The notes under the pieces were generated by a model. It had not been told where the DNA came from. It did no database searches and worked only from the letters and a program-made list of their open reading frames with translations. Below, piece after piece: positions 8,447-17,321 of a DNA stretch of 64,000 bases. The translations under genes and the position numbers were made by a program. Source of the stretch: Phaeodactylibacter xiamenensis (GTDB taxonomy: Bacteria; Bacteroidota; Bacteroidia; Chitinophagales; Saprospiraceae); contig NZ_JPOS01000002.1 in the NCBI RefSeq assembly GCF_000759025.1, forward strand, positions 80,001 through 144,000. The letters are read 5' to 3'. Numbering within the stretch: position 1 is the stretch's first letter; each line of letters starts with the position of its first letter.

Positions 8447-11417
8447 AAGCTGTTGTTCTGTTGGTTTGTATCGTTAATTGTACTATTGTGCCGCCACCGG
8501 GGCGGTCGGTAATATCTAATTCAATGTGCTGCCCCATGTTGTTGAGCAAGCGGATGCGCTCGTAGACCAGGGCGGTCCCTCTCGACTTAAAACTCCCCAT
8601 GGAAGAGGCTTGCAACTCAGATGCCGCCTGCCGGCCAATACCGTCATCCATGATCCGGCAATATAATGCCTGACCTTCCATTTCAAAGTGGAGCAACAGA
8701 TGCCCATTATTTTTACCCAGCCGGAAACCATGCTCTATGGCGTTTTCCACAAAGGGTTGCAGCAGCATCGGCGGAAGGGATATCTCACTTACAGGTACTG
8801 CTTTGGGCAAGGCAATCTCAAAGGTGAAAAGCCCGGGGTGCAAAACCTGCATTAACTCCATGTAGTGGGTCAGGAGTTCCACTTCCTCGGTAAGGCGCAT
8901 GGTATTGTCCGCCTTCACGCTACTATTTAGATCAGCAGAAAGGCTGGATTCCATAAAATGGCCCATTAATTTCGCTAACCGTTGAATTTGCTGGTCCAGG
9001 GCATCGGGGTCGCCTTGCTTTGAAAAGTGTTGCATGGCTGTCAGCGTATTGTTGATGAAGTGGGGGTTGAGCTGCGCCTGCAGGGTATGCACCTGATAAA
9101 AAGTCAGTTGCTGCTCTTTCTCCCGCAGGATTAATTGTGCCTTTTGATTTTTACGGAAATACCGGTAAATACCGATCGAAAGCAACATAAGCAGCCCACT
9201 TAGTACGAGGCCTGCCCACGCTGCCTGGTAATAGAAACCGGGCGCCTTGTAAAAAGGCTGACTCACAGAAAAGTGCAGTACATCTACCGTAGCGTGGCGG
9301 GTATCTGCAATGCGCAGGCGCACCTCAAAGGTGTAGTCGCCAGAGGTCAGATTGGCAAAGTGGGCAAAGGGCTCCTCCTGCCAGGCACTCCAATTGGTAT
9401 CGCGTTCCAGCAAGCGATAACTGTATTGGTGGCGAAGGGTAGAAGCAAAACCAATGGGCTCAAACTGCAGGGTGGCTTCATTGACACCGTAGGGCAAGGC
9501 GATGAATTCATCCGATAAAAACCCAATAGGGCTTCCATTGATGCGGAATATCCGTACCTGCGCCGGGGGCTGATCAAAACTGATCGCGTCTACATCAATA
9601 AAATAGGCACCATTCCCTGCCGGCACCCAGTAACGGTTCTCGCGGTCCAGGTAACAGCTGCTTTGACCTGATTCCAGCCCAAAAAAGCCATATCTATAGT
9701 TGTAGTTTTTTATCCGGAGCTGTCCGGTGGCTTTGTAGTGCGCCCAGTCCACTACCTTGATCTCGTTTTGCTCGGCAATCAGCATCAGTCCGTTGGGCGT
9801 AAAGGTGATGTCCATGACCCGAACCTGAAAAATATCAGGCCGGAAGGCTATCAGGCTGTCTGTTGCCGCATTGTAATACATCAGCCCTTCTTTGCTACCC
9901 ACCCACAGCACACTGTCTGCTGCGATACTCAAGGATATAGCCCCACGCTGAGGAGCCCGTTTTTCATATAGATCAATCTCTCCCGTTTGAATATGCACAC
10001 GTGCCAGCCCGGCTGAGGAACCCCACCAGTAGTAGCCGTCGGGGCTGCGGCAGATGGAAACAACAAATTTGCGGGCATGTGCGCCGCTATCGACTTGTAT
10101 GAGTTTTACAGGCTGCTCTTCTTTCTTAAGAAGGAGGCGGCCATTCGTAGCCCCGGCCAGCAGGCACTGCCCTACAGTATCGTAGTATGTACCTAAGATG
10201 TCACTGCTTTCCTTCTCCTGCAACAGGTAGTCTGCCGGCTTAATGTAATGGTCGAATACACCGTCCCGATAACGGATCACTCCCTGGCTGAACGCAAAAT
10301 ACAGATGCCCGTCCAGATCCTGAGAGGGGCTGAAATACATACCTTCCGTAGGAATAGCATCACCTTCATCATCGGTCAGCTCAATTGGCACTTTTTCGGC
10401 AGGTCCGCCCATCTCGAAAGCATACAATCCATAATTGAAGTTGGGCGACCAGTAGCGGTATTCCTCATCTTGTAAAATACCCCAGGGCAGCGGCAGTTCC
10501 TCATTCCCATAGTAGAAAAACCCATGAGGAAAGTACTGGAATATACCGTTTTCGGTGCCGATCCAAATATGGCCATCTCTGTCTTCCAGTAAAGCATTTA
10601 CCATTACTCCTGAAAGTAAAGTTTCAGGGGCTCCATCCTTAGATATCCGTACCAATTGTTTCCAGTCCCCCAAATAAACATCCCCTGACTTGGTCATCAG
10701 TTGACGGGTTGCCCTTAGAGGCACATTCTTTAGGACCGTGTCCCTTACATCAGCGCCATAAACATTTGTCAGGCTGTCCCTCTTTTCCAAAAAACTAAGC
10801 CTTCCAGCATAATTTACCCCATAGGGCGTCCCATCAAACTGATGTGCCAAATGGAATTGCCCTTCGCTATACCGCCAGGCGTTGTGGTCTGAGAAAAAAA
10901 GTGTGCCCTCAAGGGTGGGCTGAGGCAGGAAACCAGACATGGAAACGTCTTTGATTTCTGGCTGCCCCTCGCCAACGAATTCATATTGCCCCCTTTTAAA
11001 CAACAGTAGTTTGCCATCTGCATCAATGGTCAGCACACTCCCGTCATCCAGGCAGGCTACAGGTTGGTTTTCTCGCAATAGCCGGGGAAAGTATTCCCAG
11101 GTTTGCCCGTCAAAAACCAGCAGGCCCGCTCCGGAAGCGGCCCAGAGGCGCCCGGCTTTATCTTCATCAAAAGCAAAGATACTGGTGGCTGGCACCCCTT
11201 CTTCAAGGAAGTAGTTTTCAAAGGTGGCACCGTTAAATTTGCTGATGCCGCTTTTGGTACCCGCCCAAATATAGCCCTGGCTATCCTGGAACAGCCCCAG
11301 CACCTGCTGCTGCACCAAGCCATCATGCACAGTGAAGTGATTTAAGGGAAGTTTTTGCCCGGCGGCATCATACCAGGCCAGCAGCGCGGCAACTGCGAAC
11401 AGGTAGTAGTTTTTCAC
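8427..11417 (-). CDS. Sensor histidine kinase with two-component-regulator beta-propeller (LytS/His_kinase type)
   Basis: The 996-residue protein starts at GTG 11417; an in-frame stop lies a few codons upstream and there is no better ATG. An N-terminal signal (YLFAVAALLAWYDAAGQ) is followed by a periplasmic beta-propeller of ~20-60-residue blades (GYIWAGTKSGISKFNG, GHIWIGTENGIFQY, VLWVGSKEGLMYYN) to about residue 620. A Y_Y_Y domain (YSYRLLERDTNWSAW ... YTFEVRLRI) comes next, then one transmembrane helix (~residues 760-785). The cytoplasmic kinase has QAQLNPHFINNTLTAM with the phospho-accepting His, and an ATPase domain with ENAIEHGF and DDGIGR. The architecture resembles half of a hybrid two-component sensor for polymers or envelope signals. 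Its cognate regulator is the overlapping LytTR gene. Confidence 0.93.
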   Translation of the reverse strand: MKNYYLFAVAALLAWYDAAGQKLPLNHFTVHDGLVQQQVLGLFQDSQGYIWAGTKSGISKFNGATFENYFLEEGVPATSIFAFDEDKAGRLWAASGAGLLVFDGQTWEYFPRLLRENQPVACLDDGSVLTIDADGKLLLFKRGQYEFVGEGQPEIKDVSMSGFLPQPTLEGTLFFSDHNAWRYSEGQFHLAHQFDGTPYGVNYAGRLSFLEKRDSLTNVYGADVRDTVLKNVPLRATRQLMTKSGDVYLGDWKQLVRISKDGAPETLLSGVMVNALLEDRDGHIWIGTENGIFQYFPHGFFYYGNEELPLPWGILQDEEYRYWSPNFNYGLYAFEMGGPAEKVPIELTDDEGDAIPTEGMYFSPSQDLDGHLYFAFSQGVIRYRDGVFDHYIKPADYLLQEKESSDILGTYYDTVGQCLLAGATNGRLLLKKEEQPVKLIQVDSGAHARKFVVSICRSPDGYYWWGSSAGLARVHIQTGEIDLYEKRAPQRGAISLSIAADSVLWVGSKEGLMYYNAATDSLIAFRPDIFQVRVMDITFTPNGLMLIAEQNEIKVVDWAHYKATGQLRIKNYNYRYGFFGLESGQSSCYLDRENRYWVPAGNGAYFIDVDAISFDQPPAQVRIFRINGSPIGFLSDEFIALPYGVNEATLQFEPIGFASTLRHQYSYRLLERDTNWSAWQEEPFAHFANLTSGDYTFEVRLRIADTRHATVDVLHFSVSQPFYKAPGFYYQAAWAGLVLSGLLMLLSIGIYRYFRKNQKAQLILREKEQQLTFYQVHTLQAQLNPHFINNTLTAMQHFSKQGDPDALDQQIQRLAKLMGHFMESSLSADLNSSVKADNTMRLTEEVELLTHYMELMQVLHPGLFTFEIALPKAVPVSEISLPPMLLQPFVENAIEHGFRLGKNNGHLLLHFEMEGQALYCRIMDDGIGRQAASELQASSMGSFKSRGTALVYERIRLLNNMGQHIELDITDRPGGGTIVQLTIQTNRTTAYDRRNY

Positions 11418-11624
11418 TTGTTTGGGGTTAGTTCTGTTAGGCTAATATAGGATTTTCTCAAACAACATTGCGAGATTGGCTCGAAAAACTACCTTCGTAG
11501 TGAGGCAAAAAGAAGCCCTCACCTAAATCCTCCCATCTAACTCTATCAGTCAAGTAGAGTGCTCCACTGGAAAGCCTATGGAATGTTACGAATTGTGATC
11601 CCCGAATTATGGAGCCGCAAAGCC

Positions 11625-11657
11625 TTTCCCAATCCTCCACTGCTTCTTCTATCTTTG
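11625..11657 (+). promoter_or_regulatory. Bacteroidota-type promoter for the Nudix gene
   Basis: TATCTTTG at 11650-11657 matches the -7 consensus TAnnTTTG. A weak -33 element (TTTC at 11625-11628) lies 21 bp upstream. The ATG at 11670 gives a very short leader. The rest of the 11418-11669 intergenic stretch shows only a low-credibility GTG frame on the minus strand. Confidence 0.6.
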
Positions 11658-11669
11658 TAAAAAAACACC

Positions 11670-12176
11670 ATGCAGGAAGGCCTCAAACGCATCGCCACCA
11701 TGGTGGTGCTCCGCCACGAAGACGCGTTTTTATTGCTCGAACGGAATAAAATGCCCAATGCCGGCATGTATGTACCTGTGGGTGGGAAGGTAGAGCCCTA
11801 CGAACGGCCCATTGATACCGCAGTGCGCGAGACAGCCGAAGAAACCGGTATTCAACTGACGCGGGAGCAACTGACCTACGGCGGAGTGCTCACAGAAACC
11901 TCACCGGTTCATTACAACTGGCTGTGTTTTATTTTCATCGCGGCTATCGAGTGGGTGCCGCCGCCGCCCTGTGACGAAGGCACCCTGCATTGGGTGCCGC
12001 GCAGTGGTTTGCTTGATGTCCCTACCCCTCCCACGGACTGGCAGATTTACGAATACCTGCTGAGCGGGCAGCCGTTTGCGCTTGACGCCCTGTACGATGC
12101 CCAGCTCAACCTGCTGGAAATGCGGGAGGAAATTTCCGGTAAGGTGGTCTTTCCTCAGAACCGGGATTCCAGGTAG
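11670..12176 (+). CDS. Nudix hydrolase
   Basis: The 168-residue protein has a complete Nudix box, GGKVEPYERPIDTAVRETAEETGI (GX5EX7REXXEEXGX), in the first third, preceded by a typical beta-strand start (RIATMVVLRHEDAFLLLER). Nudix enzymes hydrolyse nucleoside-diphosphate-linked compounds. The pattern resembles 8-oxo-dGTP pyrophosphatase (MutT) relatives, but the substrate cannot be read from sequence. A TATCTTTG promoter lies 12 bp upstream. The 3' end overlaps the convergent esterase gene by 22 bp. Confidence 0.92.
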   Translation: MQEGLKRIATMVVLRHEDAFLLLERNKMPNAGMYVPVGGKVEPYERPIDTAVRETAEETGIQLTREQLTYGGVLTETSPVHYNWLCFIFIAAIEWVPPPPCDEGTLHWVPRSGLLDVPTPPTDWQIYEYLLSGQPFALDALYDAQLNLLEMREEISGKVVFPQNRDSR

Positions 12177-12886
12177 TACGGCAGCATCTTGCGCCAGGTC
12201 GGCCAGTCGTGCGGCATATCCGGGCCCCAGACGTCAAGCTCATGGTCGATGCCCTTGGCGTGCAGGATGGCAGAAAAGCGGCGGGAGGCATCCGGGTTTT
12301 CCCAATCGCCCTGACCGGTAACGATATGAATGTGGTTGCTGCGGCGAATTTGCGTCAGCAGGCCGTGGTCCTCCATATTGGGCAGGTACTGTACCGGCGA
12401 GTTGAAATACACATCCTGATCGTGGTACCCTTTGGTATAGGTGCTCAGATCGTAATCGCCACTCATACCGATGACACCGCTGAAGAGGTCTGGCCGGCGG
12501 AAGAACAGGTTGACAGAATGCAAAGCCCCTAAAGAAGCCCCGCAGGTGATGATGGGGGTGTCTTCGCTCGTCATGCTTTTGATGAATGGCACGACTTCCT
12601 CAAAGACATACTCATTGAACTGCTGATGCCGGATCGCTTTGTGGCGGGGGGGCATGTTGGGATTGAGCCAGCTCTCCGCATTGATGCTGTTGATGGAAAA
12701 CACCTTCACTTTGCCCGCGTTGATGGGCCCTGCAATGGCGTCAATCAGGTGAAAGCGCTCGTACTCCAGGTAATCGGCAGCGGCCGTTGGCAAAAGAAGC
12801 AGGGCAAAGCCGTAGTGCCCGTACACGGCTACTTCCATTTGTTTATTGAGGCGGGGGCTGTGCCAGGAATGAATGTCTCTGTTCAT
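12155..12886 (-). CDS. Esterase-D-like alpha/beta hydrolase
   Basis: The 243-residue protein has the putative-esterase fold: an N-terminal strand block, the nucleophile elbow GASLGA (Ser as nucleophile), a later Asp region (VTGQGDWE) and a C-terminal His (PDMPHDWPTW). No signal peptide is seen, so it is probably cytoplasmic. Relatives include S-formylglutathione hydrolase and enterochelin/feruloyl esterases; the substrate is unknown. It stands alone on the minus strand between the Nudix and PhyH genes. Confidence 0.85.
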   Translation of the reverse strand: MNRDIHSWHSPRLNKQMEVAVYGHYGFALLLLPTAAADYLEYERFHLIDAIAGPINAGKVKVFSINSINAESWLNPNMPPRHKAIRHQQFNEYVFEEVVPFIKSMTSEDTPIITCGASLGALHSVNLFFRRPDLFSGVIGMSGDYDLSTYTKGYHDQDVYFNSPVQYLPNMEDHGLLTQIRRSNHIHIVTGQGDWENPDASRRFSAILHAKGIDHELDVWGPDMPHDWPTWRKMLPYYLESRF

Positions 12887-12958
12887 CGTTGGTTTTTAAT
12901 TTCGCGCAAAGATAGCAGATTAGACGATAATTAAGCCCATAAAGTCTGGAGGGAGTCC

Positions 12959-13903
12959 CTACTTCATCAGTGCCGGCCGCTGCGTCACCTCGTGGTAGCA
13001 GATGTAGCCTTCCTTAAAGTAATGCAGGACCATACTTTTGCGGGGCTGGCTTTTATCGCGATGGGGCTCACCGCCGTGCAGCAGGTTGGCATGCCAGATC
13101 AGCACATCGCCGGCCTGCGCTTCGAAGATGCGCTTTTCCAGTCCCCACTCCTTAACCTTTTTTTCCATCATCTGCTCGTAGGCGGAGTAAGGCTGATCAC
13201 CAATTTTCCAGCGGTTGCCTTCATTACCATAGGCGTCGTTGAGCAGGTAGGGCAGCTTGTGGCTGCCGGGGTAATAATGCAGGGGGCCGTTGTCTGGCGT
13301 CATGTCTTCGAGGGCAATCCATACGCCCAGCAGGCCGCCGAGTGGATAGGTCGTCATGTGGACAGAGTCAGAATGGGTCTTTTGCTCGCTGCCCTCATGC
13401 ACGAAGTTGATACTTTGGAAAAGCCGGGCTTCCCCATCAATGAGGTAGTTGAGAATGGCCTGCAGGTGAGGGTGCTCCCCAATACGCCTCAGGAAATCGC
13501 TGTGGTGGATGGCAAACATCAGCTTTTTGTTGCTGTATCGAAAGCGCAGGGACTGATCGTCCAACAGGCGCTGCACCTCAGCATTGGCCAGGCCTACTTC
13601 ATCGGGGCGCAGCCAGCCTTTAAGCACCGCGTAGCCTTCCTCAGGGTAGGCCAGCAAGCTTTCCTGAGTGGCAGGGTTGAGAATGGAAAACAGGGCGTCT
13701 GCCTTCAAGCCGGCAATATCCGGCTCAATGCTTTCTTTCCGGGCGTCCGGCAGATGGTCAAAATCAGCACTGCTAACGGGCTCGTAGTAGCGTTTGTCCA
13801 ATCCGTACCTGGAGTACAGGGCATTGAGGTGCCCTAAGCGGGACTGCTGAAAGTAGTTGTAAAGGGCGTAAGTCCACTTGTATTGCCTTATCCATCCGAT
13901 CAT
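12959..13903 (-). CDS. Phytanoyl-CoA dioxygenase (PhyH) family Fe(II)/2-oxoglutarate oxygenase
   Basis: The protein has 314 residues from ATG at 13903. A TTG at 13924 would add seven residues but overlaps a promoter-like TATCTTGC (13921-13928 on the minus strand). The facial triad is visible: HSD in EQKTHSDSVHMTT and a distal His in HANLLHGGEPHRDKSQPRKSM, whose Arg likely binds 2-oxoglutarate. Family members hydroxylate phytanoyl-CoA, ectoine or small secondary metabolites; the substrate here is unknown. The gene is not clearly in an operon. Confidence 0.88.
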   Translation of the reverse strand: MIGWIRQYKWTYALYNYFQQSRLGHLNALYSRYGLDKRYYEPVSSADFDHLPDARKESIEPDIAGLKADALFSILNPATQESLLAYPEEGYAVLKGWLRPDEVGLANAEVQRLLDDQSLRFRYSNKKLMFAIHHSDFLRRIGEHPHLQAILNYLIDGEARLFQSINFVHEGSEQKTHSDSVHMTTYPLGGLLGVWIALEDMTPDNGPLHYYPGSHKLPYLLNDAYGNEGNRWKIGDQPYSAYEQMMEKKVKEWGLEKRIFEAQAGDVLIWHANLLHGGEPHRDKSQPRKSMVLHYFKEGYICYHEVTQRPALMK

Positions 13904-13950
13904 GCCATTCCGGTTTGGCGGCAAGATAACGGTAATCAGTGGGAATGTCT

Positions 13951-14032
13951 AAAAAGTCTTGCCCGGGCGTATGTAAGCTAACCCTCTGCGACAGATGTCG
14001 TCTCTGGCATTTCTACCTATAACCCGGGCAAG
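13951..14032 (-). terminator. Large branched hairpin / possible structured RNA between aceA and the PhyH gene
   Basis: A perfect 10-bp G+C-rich stem (CTTGCCCGGG at 13958-13967 with its complement at 14023-14032) encloses ~55 nt that include an inner CGAC-ATCT-GTCG hairpin. On the minus strand it is followed by ACTTTTTAG. It lies ~70 nt after the aceA stop, so a terminator is the simplest reading. The size and inner stems leave room for a structured leader of the PhyH gene. Confidence 0.5.
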
Positions 14033-14099
14033 TACTAAAACACTAATAATGTGCCATGGAGTGAGTAATGGGACATAGCCCAGCTACCACAATGTCACA

Positions 14100-15380
14100 C
14101 TAATGTGTAAACTGAGCTTCCTCTGTACTACCTTTCATGGCGACCGTAGAAGCATCCTGTTGTACAGTATTCTGCAGGAAGTCAAAATAGGTTGTACCTA
14201 CAAAGGACTGATGCTTTACCGCAGCGAATCCGGTATTCTGTAACTCGAACTCCCGTTCCTGTAACTCACTATAACCTGCCATACCACGCGCCTTGTAGGC
14301 TTTGGACAGCTCAAACATAGACGTGTTCAGAGCATGAAAACCCGCCAAAGTGATGAACTGGAAGCGGTAACCGAGTGCAGCGAGGTCTTCGCGGAAGGTT
14401 AGCATCTGCTTTTCACTCAGATTGGCAGCCCAGTTGAAGGAAGGCGAGCAGTTGTATGCCAATAGCTTACCTGGATATTGTTCATGTATGGCCTGAGCAA
14501 ATGCCCGGGCCTGCCCCAAGTCCGGATTGGAGGTTTCCATCCATAGCAAATCGGCGTAAGGTGCGTAGGATAACCCACGGCTGATGGCTTGTTCCAACCC
14601 ACATCTAACCTTGAAAAAGCCTTCTGTGGTACGCACTTCACTCATCACAAAAGGCCGGTCACGCTGGTCAACATCAGAAGTGATTAAACTGGCAGCATCC
14701 GCATCTGTACGGGCAATGATTAGTGTAGGGGTACCTGCTACATCAGCTGCCAGGCGGGCAGCCACCAGTTTATTGATAGCTTCCTGCGTGGGGACCAGCA
14801 CCTTCCCCCCCAGGTGACCACACTTCTTGGCTGAAGAAAGTTGGTCTTCGAAGTGAACACCTGAAGCACCTGACTCTATAAGCCCGAGCATGAGCTCGTA
14901 GGCATTAAGATTACCACCGAAGCCTGCCTCTGCATCAGCGATAACAGGCACCATATAATCTTTGCCTCCTACGCCACTAACCGATTGAATCTGGTCCCGG
15001 CGACGCAAGGCATTGTTAATACGGCGTACCACATTGGGCACTGAATTGGCTGGATAAAGGGATTGATCGGGGTACATAGTGCTGCCCAGGTTCGCATCAG
15101 CAGCGACCTGCCAGCCACTTAGGTAGATGGCTTCCAGCCCGGCTTCTACCTCCTGAATAGCCTGATTACCAGTTAATGCACCGAGCCCGGCAATCCAGTC
15201 CTGAGTATGTAACTTATGCCAAAACTTCTTCGCTCCCTCCCGGGCCAACGTATACTCCATGTCCACTGACCCCCTAAGTTTGAGGACTTTCTCTGCAGAA
15301 TAAGGACGCTCAATACCCTCCCAACGGGGATTGGTGAGCCAATCGCTTTTCAATTGCTGTACGCGGATGTCATTTTTCAT
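14100..15380 (-). CDS. aceA: Isocitrate lyase
   Basis: The enzyme cleaves isocitrate to glyoxylate and succinate, the first step of the glyoxylate shunt. It has 426 residues from ATG 15380 ([14 protein letters not shown], the usual family N-terminus); the frame is open further upstream to 15443 but without similarity. The catalytic signature KKCGHLGGK is present, with Cys ~187, together with the WVQQ-type N-terminal fold and the NCSPSFNW active-site loop. It lies just downstream of aceB on the same strand, separated by ~130 bp, so co-transcription is likely. A RamB/ScfR-type regulator is encoded divergently beyond aceB. Confidence 0.97.
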   Translation of the reverse strand: MKNDIRVQQLKSDWLTNPRWEGIERPYSAEKVLKLRGSVDMEYTLAREGAKKFWHKLHTQDWIAGLGALTGNQAIQEVEAGLEAIYLSGWQVAADANLGSTMYPDQSLYPANSVPNVVRRINNALRRRDQIQSVSGVGGKDYMVPVIADAEAGFGGNLNAYELMLGLIESGASGVHFEDQLSSAKKCGHLGGKVLVPTQEAINKLVAARLAADVAGTPTLIIARTDADAASLITSDVDQRDRPFVMSEVRTTEGFFKVRCGLEQAISRGLSYAPYADLLWMETSNPDLGQARAFAQAIHEQYPGKLLAYNCSPSFNWAANLSEKQMLTFREDLAALGYRFQFITLAGFHALNTSMFELSKAYKARGMAGYSELQEREFELQNTGFAAVKHQSFVGTTYFDFLQNTVQQDASTVAMKGSTEEAQFTH

Positions 15381-15513
15381 CGCTTGATAGTTTTGAATGC
15401 TCTTCACGATCAGGCATAGCTTGCCCGGCTGGCACAGGAGCACTGCACCAGATCGTGATTTGAAATAAATGTGATAAAATGACCGGGTGACCGTCTGGAC
15501 TACCCGGATGAGA

Positions 15514-17127
15514 TTAATCGATCAGGTTATATGCCGGCAAAGTGAGAAACGCTATGTATTGCTCTGACTTTACCAGCCGGTCGAATAAATCGATAGCTTC
15601 TGCGAAACGCCCCTGCTCGTAAGTTTCATAACCGACGTACGCTTTTATTTTTTGAAGCTCATCCTGTAAGAGCTCCCGGTAAAGTGAGTATGTAACAGGG
15701 CGCCCATCGTCAAGCTGTGCTCCCGTGTGTATCCATTGCCAGACTTGAGTACGGGAAATCTCTGCCGTTGCTGCATCCTCCATTAGATGGTATATGGCTG
15801 CTGCGCCATTCCCCCGCAGCCAGCTCTCAATATACAAGATACCAACGTTAATATTCAGCCGCAGCCCAGCTTCCGTAATTGTGCCCTTTGCCGGCCGGAG
15901 CAGGTCTGCAGCGACCACGTTCACATCTTCCCGCTTGCGGTTGATCTGATTTTTCCCAGGCATCAATTCATCAAATACGGCTTTGGCCACCGGAACAAGT
16001 CCGGGGTGTGCGACCCAGGTGCCATCATGGCCGTCCAGAGCCTCGCGCTGTTTGTCCTCGCGTACTTTATTAAGAGCTGCCTCATTTGCCGCCTCGTCTC
16101 CTTTTATAGGGATTTGGGCTGCCATTCCACCCATAGCATGTACCGCCCGTCGGTGACAGGTTTGAATCACCAGCTGGGAATAGGCTTTCATAAAATCCAC
16201 CGTCATGCTCACCTGAGCACGGTCGGGGAGTATATAACCGGACAGATTACGCAACTTTTTAATATAGGAGAAGATATAATCCCAGCGCCCACAGTTTAGC
16301 CCTGCCGAGTGCTCCCGAAGTTCATAGAGTATTTCATGGAGCTCAAAGGAAGCCAGGATCGTCTCAATAAGCACTGTGGCTTTAATGGTTTTCCGGGGAA
16401 TACCTACATAAGCTTGCGCAAATAAAAAAACATCATTCCATAAGCGGGCCTCAAGATGGCTTTCCAACTTCGGCAGGTAGAAATAAGGACCAGAGCCTTT
16501 TTGGATCAACGCCTGCGCATTATGAAAGAAATAAAGTCCAAAATCTACCAAGCTCCCGCTCATCGGTTCCCCATCTGCAATGATGTGTTTTTCTTTGAGG
16601 TGCCAACCCCGAGGGCGTACTAGCAAGACCGCTGTTTGCGCCTGCAGTTGATATGACTTGCCCCGCTTTTTATCCTCAAACGTAATGTCGCCCCGGATAG
16701 CATCCCGGAGATTAATCTGCCCCTGAATGGTGTTCTGCCAGTTGGGTGTATTACTATCTTCAAAATCTGCCATAAAAGTTTTAGCGCCAGAGTTAAGCGC
16801 ATTGATAATCATCTTACGCTCCACTGGGCCAGTAATTTCAACCCTCCGATCAAGCAGGTCGGGCGGCAGTGGTGCCACCTGCCAGTCACTTTCACGAATA
16901 TGTTGCGTATGAGAAAGAAAATCCGGTAGCTTGCCCCGATCAATAGTTTGCTGCCGCTCTTCGCGTGCCTTTAGCAGTTGCAAACGGCGATCATTAAAGT
17001 GGCGGTGCAGTGCTATGAGGAATTGCTGTGCTTCTTCTGTCAGGATTTCGGCGAAAGCCGGTTTAAAAGCACCATTAATTACCAGCCCATCGACTGTAGC
17101 GTAATTTTCAAGGGTTAATGCATCCAT
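15514..17127 (-). CDS. aceB: Malate synthase A
   Basis: The enzyme condenses glyoxylate with acetyl-CoA to malate, completing the glyoxylate shunt. The 537-residue length is normal for the A-type enzyme. Typical motifs are visible: [37 protein letters not shown], and [13 protein letters not shown] with the catalytic Arg/Asp region, plus the C-terminal [13 protein letters not shown]. The gene is transcribed leftward towards aceA. The 194-bp space to the divergent regulator holds two palindromes that are good operator candidates. Confidence 0.97.
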   Translation of the reverse strand: MDALTLENYATVDGLVINGAFKPAFAEILTEEAQQFLIALHRHFNDRRLQLLKAREERQQTIDRGKLPDFLSHTQHIRESDWQVAPLPPDLLDRRVEITGPVERKMIINALNSGAKTFMADFEDSNTPNWQNTIQGQINLRDAIRGDITFEDKKRGKSYQLQAQTAVLLVRPRGWHLKEKHIIADGEPMSGSLVDFGLYFFHNAQALIQKGSGPYFYLPKLESHLEARLWNDVFLFAQAYVGIPRKTIKATVLIETILASFELHEILYELREHSAGLNCGRWDYIFSYIKKLRNLSGYILPDRAQVSMTVDFMKAYSQLVIQTCHRRAVHAMGGMAAQIPIKGDEAANEAALNKVREDKQREALDGHDGTWVAHPGLVPVAKAVFDELMPGKNQINRKREDVNVVAADLLRPAKGTITEAGLRLNINVGILYIESWLRGNGAAAIYHLMEDAATAEISRTQVWQWIHTGAQLDDGRPVTYSLYRELLQDELQKIKAYVGYETYEQGRFAEAIDLFDRLVKSEQYIAFLTLPAYNLID

Positions 17128-17175
17128 AAAATTCGTTTTTGTTATTCATGTACGCAATATGCGAATTATTATTCA

Positions 17176-17196
17176 TTTAGCGGAATTTCCGCTAAA
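17176..17196. promoter_or_regulatory. Palindromic operator candidate in the aceB/ramB-like divergent region
   Basis: TTTAGCGGAA-T-TTCCGCTAAA forms a perfect inverted repeat with 10-bp arms, 49 bp upstream of the aceB start. A protein dimer could bind here to control aceBA. Confidence 0.55.
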
Positions 17197-17237
17197 ACTA
17201 ATTTCGGTAAATTCCTGTGCTTGTTTTTTTGATAGCG

Positions 17238-17249
17238 TACATTTGCAAA
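17238..17249 (+). promoter_or_regulatory. TTTGCAAA palindrome overlapping a TACATTTG promoter element
   Basis: TACATTTG (17238-17245) matches the Bacteroidota -7 consensus for the rightward regulator gene, although no well-spaced -33 is evident. It overlaps the palindrome TTTGCAAA at 17242-17249. TTTGCAAA-like sites are recalled as the binding core of actinobacterial RamB, a relative of the regulator encoded 73 bp downstream. Autoregulation at this site is an inference. Confidence 0.45.
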
Positions 17250-17321
17250 GCGGTCACGCCCGCTGTACCTTTGCTGAACTATCCGAACTCTTAGATTTGA
17301 ATTCGTAATTAAACCCTCAAT

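Noticed and set aside
11458-11640. 60-codon minus-strand frame (GTG start) between the sensor kinase and Nudix genes
   Set aside because: The peptide looks protein-like (EDWERLCGS..) but no family, promoter or neighbour supports it; left unannotated.
12992-13837. 281-codon plus-strand frame
   Set aside because: Antisense of the PhyH dioxygenase gene; the real gene has the full metal-binding triad.
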